Positions 4,412 through 7,896 of a stretch of 7,896 bases of DNA are shown one piece after another. The translations under genes were made by a program, and so were the position numbers. The stretch comes from Parcubacteria group bacterium CG08_land_8_20_14_0_20_43_9 (GTDB lineage Bacteria; Patescibacteriota; Minisyncoccia; Minisyncoccales; PEYH01). Under the pieces are notes generated by a model. That model ran no database searches. It saw nothing but the letters and a program-made list of their open reading frames with translations, and was not told where the DNA came from. Where the stretch lies: positions 1-7,896 of the forward strand of contig PEYH01000015.1 in the NCBI GenBank assembly GCA_002774465.1. Direction: 5' to 3'. Each line of letters opens with the position of its first letter. The first letter of the stretch is position 1.

Positions 4412-6188
4412 CGAAATCAAAGAAAAGCTTGACATTGTTGACGTTGTCTCCAGCTATATTAAACTGGAGAAAACCGGAATCAATTACCGGGCTCTTTGCC
4501 CCTTTCATTCAGAAAAGAAGCCGTCTTTTTTTGTCAGTCCGACTCGCCAGATATGGTCTTGTTTCGGCTGCGGGCTTAAGGGCGATATATTCGCATTTGT
4601 AAAAGAAATTGAGGGGGTGGAGTTCGGAGACGCTTTGCGCATTCTGGCCAAAAGGGCGGGAGTGGAATTGAGAAGCCAAGACCCCAAAGTCCAGACAGCC
4701 AGAAAAAGAATTTATGACATCTGCGAATTAGCCACTAAATTTTTCGAGAAACAGCTCCACCTAAGTTCAACAGGAGGGAAGGCGAAAGAATATCTTTTGA
4801 AAAGGGGACTGAATAAAGAGTCAATAATGAAATGGAGAATCGGTTTTGCTCCTGATTTATGGGACAGCTTGATGAAGTTTTTGCAGGAAAAAGGATATTC
4901 AATCGGGGAAATAAAAAGAGCGGGGCTGATATTGGAAAGCGAGAAAGGCAAAGTTTATGACCGCTTCCGCTCGCGGATAATCTTCCCGATTTTTGACTTG
5001 AATTCCCAGGTAATCGGCTTCGGAGGGAGGGTTTTCGGCAAGGACGAAGCCCAGGAAACCGCCAAATACCTTAACATCCCGAACACCGTCCTTTATAACA
5101 AAAGCCAGGTTCTCTATGGACTGAACCAGGCGAAAATTCCAATTAGAAAAAATGACGGATGCATTTTGGTAGAGGGCTACACAGATGTGATAATGTCTCA
5201 TCAGGCGGGAGTTCAAAACGCGGTGGCAACTTCCGGAACCGCGCTCACTCCTCTTCAGCTGTCCGTTCTGAAAAGGTATTCCAATAACCTTATCACTGCT
5301 TTTGATATGGATATTGCCGGCGATTCGGCGACTAAGAGGGGGATTGATTTAGCGCAGGCGCAGGGGTTTAATATAAAGGTGGCGGTTCTGCCCGATGTTA
5401 AAGACCCGGCAGAGATGATTGCCGAAGACCCCGAGGCCTGGAAGAAATTTGTCAGCGAAGCCCGCTCTATAGTTGAGTTCTATTTTAACAGCGCCTTTTC
5501 AAGATTTGATGCCAAAAGCCACGACGGCAAGAGGAAAATCTCTGAAAAGCTTATTCCGGCGTTAAAACGGCTTCAGAATAAAATTGAACAATCATCCTGG
5601 GTGAAAGAGTTGGCTAATCGTTTGATGGTCAGCGAAGCAAGCGTTGAAGAAGAGCTTAAGAAATATGTTCCGTCTGCGGCGCTAATCGCAGAAGCGCCAA
5701 AAGAAATCCGCGGGCAGGAGGTTAAGAAAACCCGGAAGGATATTATTGAGGAAAGGATTCTTTCTTTGTTATTGAATTATCCAGACGGATTTGCGCACTT
5801 AGAGGACAGGCACTTTGGCTATTTTTCCCCAAGAATCAAAGAAATGATTGTTAAAATTGGGGAGATTGAATCAAAAAATTTCAAAGAAGCTGATTTTTCA
5901 GATGAGGATAAGGAATTCTTGGATTTTTCGGCGCTGAAGGGCGAGGTGGAGGCGGAGATGGAAGCAGTTGAGAAAGGAACGGGCATAGCAGAGGAAATCC
6001 AAGTTTGCCTTAAAGAGCTTGAATCGCTTACAATTAAAAGAGAGCTGGAAGAGTTGTCTGACAAGATTAGAATCGCAGAGCAGGAAGGGGAAAAAGACGA
6101 AGTGGAGAAATTATGCAAAGAGTTCCGTTGCCTCACGGAGAGTTTGTCTGGGGGGCATAATGACAGCCGAATCTCAAAACATCAATAA
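4395..6188 (+). CDS. dnaG: DNA primase DnaG
   Basis: Primase that lays RNA primers at the replication fork. The 597 aa compare with 581 in E. coli. Residues 1-90 hold the CHC2 zinc-binding domain with ligands C35, H38, C56 and C59. The RNA polymerase core follows, with RIIFPI (194-199) and GFGGR (208-212). The TOPRIM fold holds E260 (LVEGYTD), D304 and D306 (DMDIAGD) and the further acidic motif D334-V-K-D337, all metal-binding positions of the family. Residues from about 445 to 585 form a charged helical C-terminal region of the kind that binds the DnaB helicase; its last part (LTIKRELEEL onwards) is a typical helical hairpin. The ATG lies inside the end of the glycosyltransferase gene, with a weak purine-rich stretch before it. 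rpoD follows after 36 bases, the order seen in macromolecular synthesis operons. Confidence 0.98.
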   Translation: MDSVISEIKEKLDIVDVVSSYIKLEKTGINYRALCPFHSEKKPSFFVSPTRQIWSCFGCGLKGDIFAFVKEIEGVEFGDALRILAKRAGVELRSQDPKVQTARKRIYDICELATKFFEKQLHLSSTGGKAKEYLLKRGLNKESIMKWRIGFAPDLWDSLMKFLQEKGYSIGEIKRAGLILESEKGKVYDRFRSRIIFPIFDLNSQVIGFGGRVFGKDEAQETAKYLNIPNTVLYNKSQVLYGLNQAKIPIRKNDGCILVEGYTDVIMSHQAGVQNAVATSGTALTPLQLSVLKRYSNNLITAFDMDIAGDSATKRGIDLAQAQGFNIKVAVLPDVKDPAEMIAEDPEAWKKFVSEARSIVEFYFNSAFSRFDAKSHDGKRKISEKLIPALKRLQNKIEQSSWVKELANRLMVSEASVEEELKKYVPSAALIAEAPKEIRGQEVKKTRKDIIEERILSLLLNYPDGFAHLEDRHFGYFSPRIKEMIVKIGEIESKNFKEADFSDEDKEFLDFSALKGEVEAEMEAVEKGTGIAEEIQVCLKELESLTIKRELEELSDKIRIAEQEGEKDEVEKLCKEFRCLTESLSGGHNDSRISKHQ

Positions 6189-6224
6189 CCAATAGCAATA
6201 ATAATCAGTAATTTTTAGTATAAG

Positions 6225-7559
6225 ATGGCAAAAAAGAAACCGCTTAAAAAAAGAAAGCCCGTCAAGCAAAAGAGAACAACAAGGAGGGGTCAGGAAAAAA
6301 CAGCGAAAAAGAAAGGGGCTGTCCGCAAGAAAGCTCCTGAAAAGAAAGTTGCCAGGAAGAAAACTAAGAAGGCGTGGGTCAAAGTCAGTTTCAAGAAAAG
6401 AAAAACCCTGAAAAATGCAATTGGCAGGACCGTCAACAGGACTTTCAGGAATAAACCGCTGCCAGGGGCCAAGACGAGCAAGCTTAGTGAGAAGATTTTT
6501 CCTTTGGCTAAAGTAGAGGAGCTGATAAGAAGAGGTCGGACCCGGGGCTTTATCACTTACAGCGAGATTATTTATTTTTTTCCTGACCCGGAAAAGGACA
6601 TGGAAGGGCTCGATGCTCTTTTCCAGCGTCTTGAGGAAGAGGGGATTGAGATGAAAAGGAGCCAGGGATTTTTGCGCGTAGAAGGCGGAGAGCCCGCCCA
6701 ATCAAAAGCCAAGCCCATTATGAGCAGAAGACCGGATTCTATCCAGATGTACTTGAAGGAAATAAGCAAGGTTGGTTTTTTGACGGCTAAAGAGGAAAAG
6801 GATTTGGCGAGGAGGATAGAGAGGGGGGATATAGCGGCCAAACAAAAGCTTATCAGGGCCAATCTGCGCTTAGTGGTTTCTATTGCCAAAAAATATGTGG
6901 GCAGAACTTCGAATTTGACCTTGCTTGATTTAATCCAAGAGGGGAATCTGGGGCTTTTCAGGGCAGCGGAAAAATTTGATTGGAGAAGGGGTTATAAGTT
7001 TTCAACTTATGCCACTTGGTGGATAAGGCAGGCCATTACCAGGGCGCTGGCTGACCAGGCGAGAACTATCAGGATTCCGGTGCATATGATAGAAACAATT
7101 TCCAAATACACCAAAGTGAGAAGAGATTTATTAAGGGAATTGGGCAGAGAGCCGATGGTTGAGGAAATCAGCAGAGAAATGGGCATTAGCCCTGATAAAG
7201 TGAGGCATATTAAAAAAATAGCCCAGAAAACCATTTCTTTGGAAACGCCGATAGGCGACAAGGATGACGAGGATAGTGTTTTGGCAGAGTTTATCAAAGA
7301 TGAAGAGATGCCCTCGCCTTCAAAAAGAGCAGCCCGGGCCCTTCTCAAAGAACGGCTGGGCGAGATTTTGACTGATTTGACTGACAGGGAGAGGAGCATT
7401 TTATCAATGAGATTCGGTTTGGCTGATGGCGTAACCCATACCCTGCAGGAAGTAGGCGAAGTTTTTGCAGTAACCAGGGAGAGAATCCGCCAAATTGAAG
7501 CCAAGACATTGGAAAAAATACGCAAACACGACAATCTGAAAAAACTGGAAGGATACTAA
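6225..7559 (+). CDS. rpoD: primary sigma factor RpoD (sigma70/SigA type)
   Basis: Housekeeping sigma factor of 444 aa. Residues 1-80 are a low-complexity Lys/Arg tail. Residues 95-142 resemble sigma region 1.1. Region 1.2 starts at [10 protein letters not shown] (171-180). Regions 2.1-2.4 run from [15 protein letters not shown] to [20 protein letters not shown] and on to IRIPVHMIE (211-290), including the -10 recognition helix. Region 3 spans about 291-370. Region 4 (about 378-434) ends with the -35-binding helix-turn-helix [20 protein letters not shown]. Every region of a primary sigma is present, so it is not an alternative sigma. No Shine-Dalgarno motif precedes the ATG, and a TATAAG directly before the start is too close to serve as a promoter. 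The gene is probably co-transcribed with dnaG. Confidence 0.98.
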   Translation: MAKKKPLKKRKPVKQKRTTRRGQEKTAKKKGAVRKKAPEKKVARKKTKKAWVKVSFKKRKTLKNAIGRTVNRTFRNKPLPGAKTSKLSEKIFPLAKVEELIRRGRTRGFITYSEIIYFFPDPEKDMEGLDALFQRLEEEGIEMKRSQGFLRVEGGEPAQSKAKPIMSRRPDSIQMYLKEISKVGFLTAKEEKDLARRIERGDIAAKQKLIRANLRLVVSIAKKYVGRTSNLTLLDLIQEGNLGLFRAAEKFDWRRGYKFSTYATWWIRQAITRALADQARTIRIPVHMIETISKYTKVRRDLLRELGREPMVEEISREMGISPDKVRHIKKIAQKTISLETPIGDKDDEDSVLAEFIKDEEMPSPSKRAARALLKERLGEILTDLTDRERSILSMRFGLADGVTHTLQEVGEVFAVTRERIRQIEAKTLEKIRKHDNLKKLEGY

Positions 7560-7563
7560 ATGA

Positions 7564-7619
7564 AAATCCCGATTTCTAAATCCCAATTTCCAAATCCCAA
7601 ATCCCAAATCCGAAATCCC
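7564..7619. repeat. 7-bp tandem repeat array (AAATCCC)
   Basis: Eight consecutive heptamers stay exactly in register: five are AAATCCC (starting at 7564, 7578, 7592, 7599 and 7613), AAATCCG lies at 7606, and two are diverged (GATTTCT at 7571, AATTTCC at 7585). The array begins five bases after the rpoD stop codon. A short frame starting at 7560 merely translates the repeat and is not called. Confidence 0.8.
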
Positions 7620-7711
7620 AACATAGGAGCCAAACAAAACAACAGAGATAAGAGCGAGGGCTTGAAAAAGAGGGGAGAATGGGGTAGATTAATGCATTGA
7701 CAATTTAATAT

Positions 7712-7783
7712 TCCGGGGTAGCTCAATGGTAGAGCAAGAAGCTGTTAACTTCAAGGTTAGAGGTTCGAGTCCTCTCCCCGGAG
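7712..7783 (+). tRNA. tRNA-Asn (anticodon GTT)
   Basis: A full cloverleaf of 72 bases. The acceptor stem TCCGGGG/CCCCGGA is perfect, with discriminator G at 7783. The D arm is GCTC/GAGC. The anticodon loop is CTGTTAA with GTT at 7744-7746. The T arm AGAGG/CCTCT encloses TTCGAGT. The outermost pair of the anticodon stem is an A-A mismatch (7737 and 7753). CCA is not encoded (CAA follows), so it must be added by the nucleotidyltransferase. TTGACA at 7697-7702 is too close to the mature 5' end to be its -35. Confidence 0.96.
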
Positions 7784-7789
7784 CAAATT

Positions 7790-7803
7790 AGAACACTTGT
7801 TCG
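7790..7803 (-). promoter_or_regulatory. possible LexA/SOS box, Gram-positive type
   Basis: Read on the minus strand the site is CGAACAAGTGTTCT, matching 13 of 14 positions of the Bacillus-type SOS box CGAACRNRYGTTYC. It starts seven bases after the tRNA. No start codon with a supportable gene follows before the window edge. It could equally be a small hairpin in the tRNA 3' trailer. Confidence 0.3.
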
Positions 7804-7810
7804 CTTCAAG

Positions 7811-7831
7811 CACCGTGTCAAACGGTGTTTT
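7811..7831 (+). terminator. terminator-like hairpin after tRNA-Asn
   Basis: CACCGT (7811-7816) pairs perfectly with ACGGTG (7822-7827) around the loop GTCAA, with a possible extra G-T pair outside. Four T residues follow directly (7828-7831). The stem is good and the T run short. It is in the right place to end the tRNA transcript. Confidence 0.5.
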
Positions 7832-7896
7832 AAGTTCAAATAACAGCTTTTTACCTTCCAATTTAAGGTTCTGAAGTAAGAAGTTGAGAAATTGCC

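Noticed and set aside
7675..7684. GAGAATGGGG shared with the first ten bases of the window
   Set aside because: Ten-base matches are expected many times by chance at this length.
7560..7700. 46-aa frame starting at the ATG that overlaps the rpoD stop region
   Set aside because: The first half only translates the heptamer repeat and the rest is charged low-complexity sequence; no sign of a real gene.
7697..7702. Consensus TTGACA upstream of tRNA-Asn as its -35
   Set aside because: It lies ten bases before the mature tRNA, leaving no space for a -10 and leader.
1..7896. CRISPR array
   Set aside because: The only regular repeats are the 7-bp tandem units after rpoD, without spacers.

Overview
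The window looks like a Patescibacteria (candidate phyla radiation) or similar small-genome bacterium. This is inferred from an rpoD with a very lysine-rich N-terminus lying directly behind dnaG, a tRNA with no encoded CCA, heptamer repeats between genes, and starts with little or no Shine-Dalgarno signal. The standard code fits: one likely gene ends in TGA and no long gene needs TGA read through. No species can be named.

Layout. Positions 1-3360 are an AT-rich accessory block. It holds a HEPN-like small protein whose frame runs off the left edge; a two-gene set of a small Xre-type HTH regulator and an unrecognised 209-aa protein; a convergent gene fusing a complete LexA-type repressor/autoprotease to a beta-class DNA methyltransferase; and, divergent from that fusion, a 44-aa SEC-C zinc-motif protein missed by a length cut-off. 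Positions 3361-3733 have no gene and hold several inverted repeats. Positions 3734-7559 are core genes on the plus strand: a GT2 glycosyltransferase overlapping dnaG, then rpoD. Positions 7560-7896 hold a 7-bp tandem repeat, tRNA-Asn(GTT), a LexA-box-like palindrome and a terminator-like hairpin.

How the parts may work together. HTH regulator, unknown protein and methyltransferase have the layout of a Type II restriction-modification locus (controller, candidate nuclease, methylase). The unusual part is the methyltransferase: its N-terminal half keeps the LexA winged helix, an Ala-Gly cleavage site and the Ser/Lys dyad at positions matching E. coli LexA numbering almost exactly. If RecA triggers self-cleavage, DNA damage would separate the DNA-binding domain from the methyltransferase. 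That suggests a DNA-modification system wired to the SOS response. This is inference from domains and context; neither nuclease activity nor SOS control can be shown from sequence alone. The core genes (dnaG, rpoD) form the usual primase-sigma pair of the macromolecular synthesis operon, with a glycosyltransferase where rpsU is often found.
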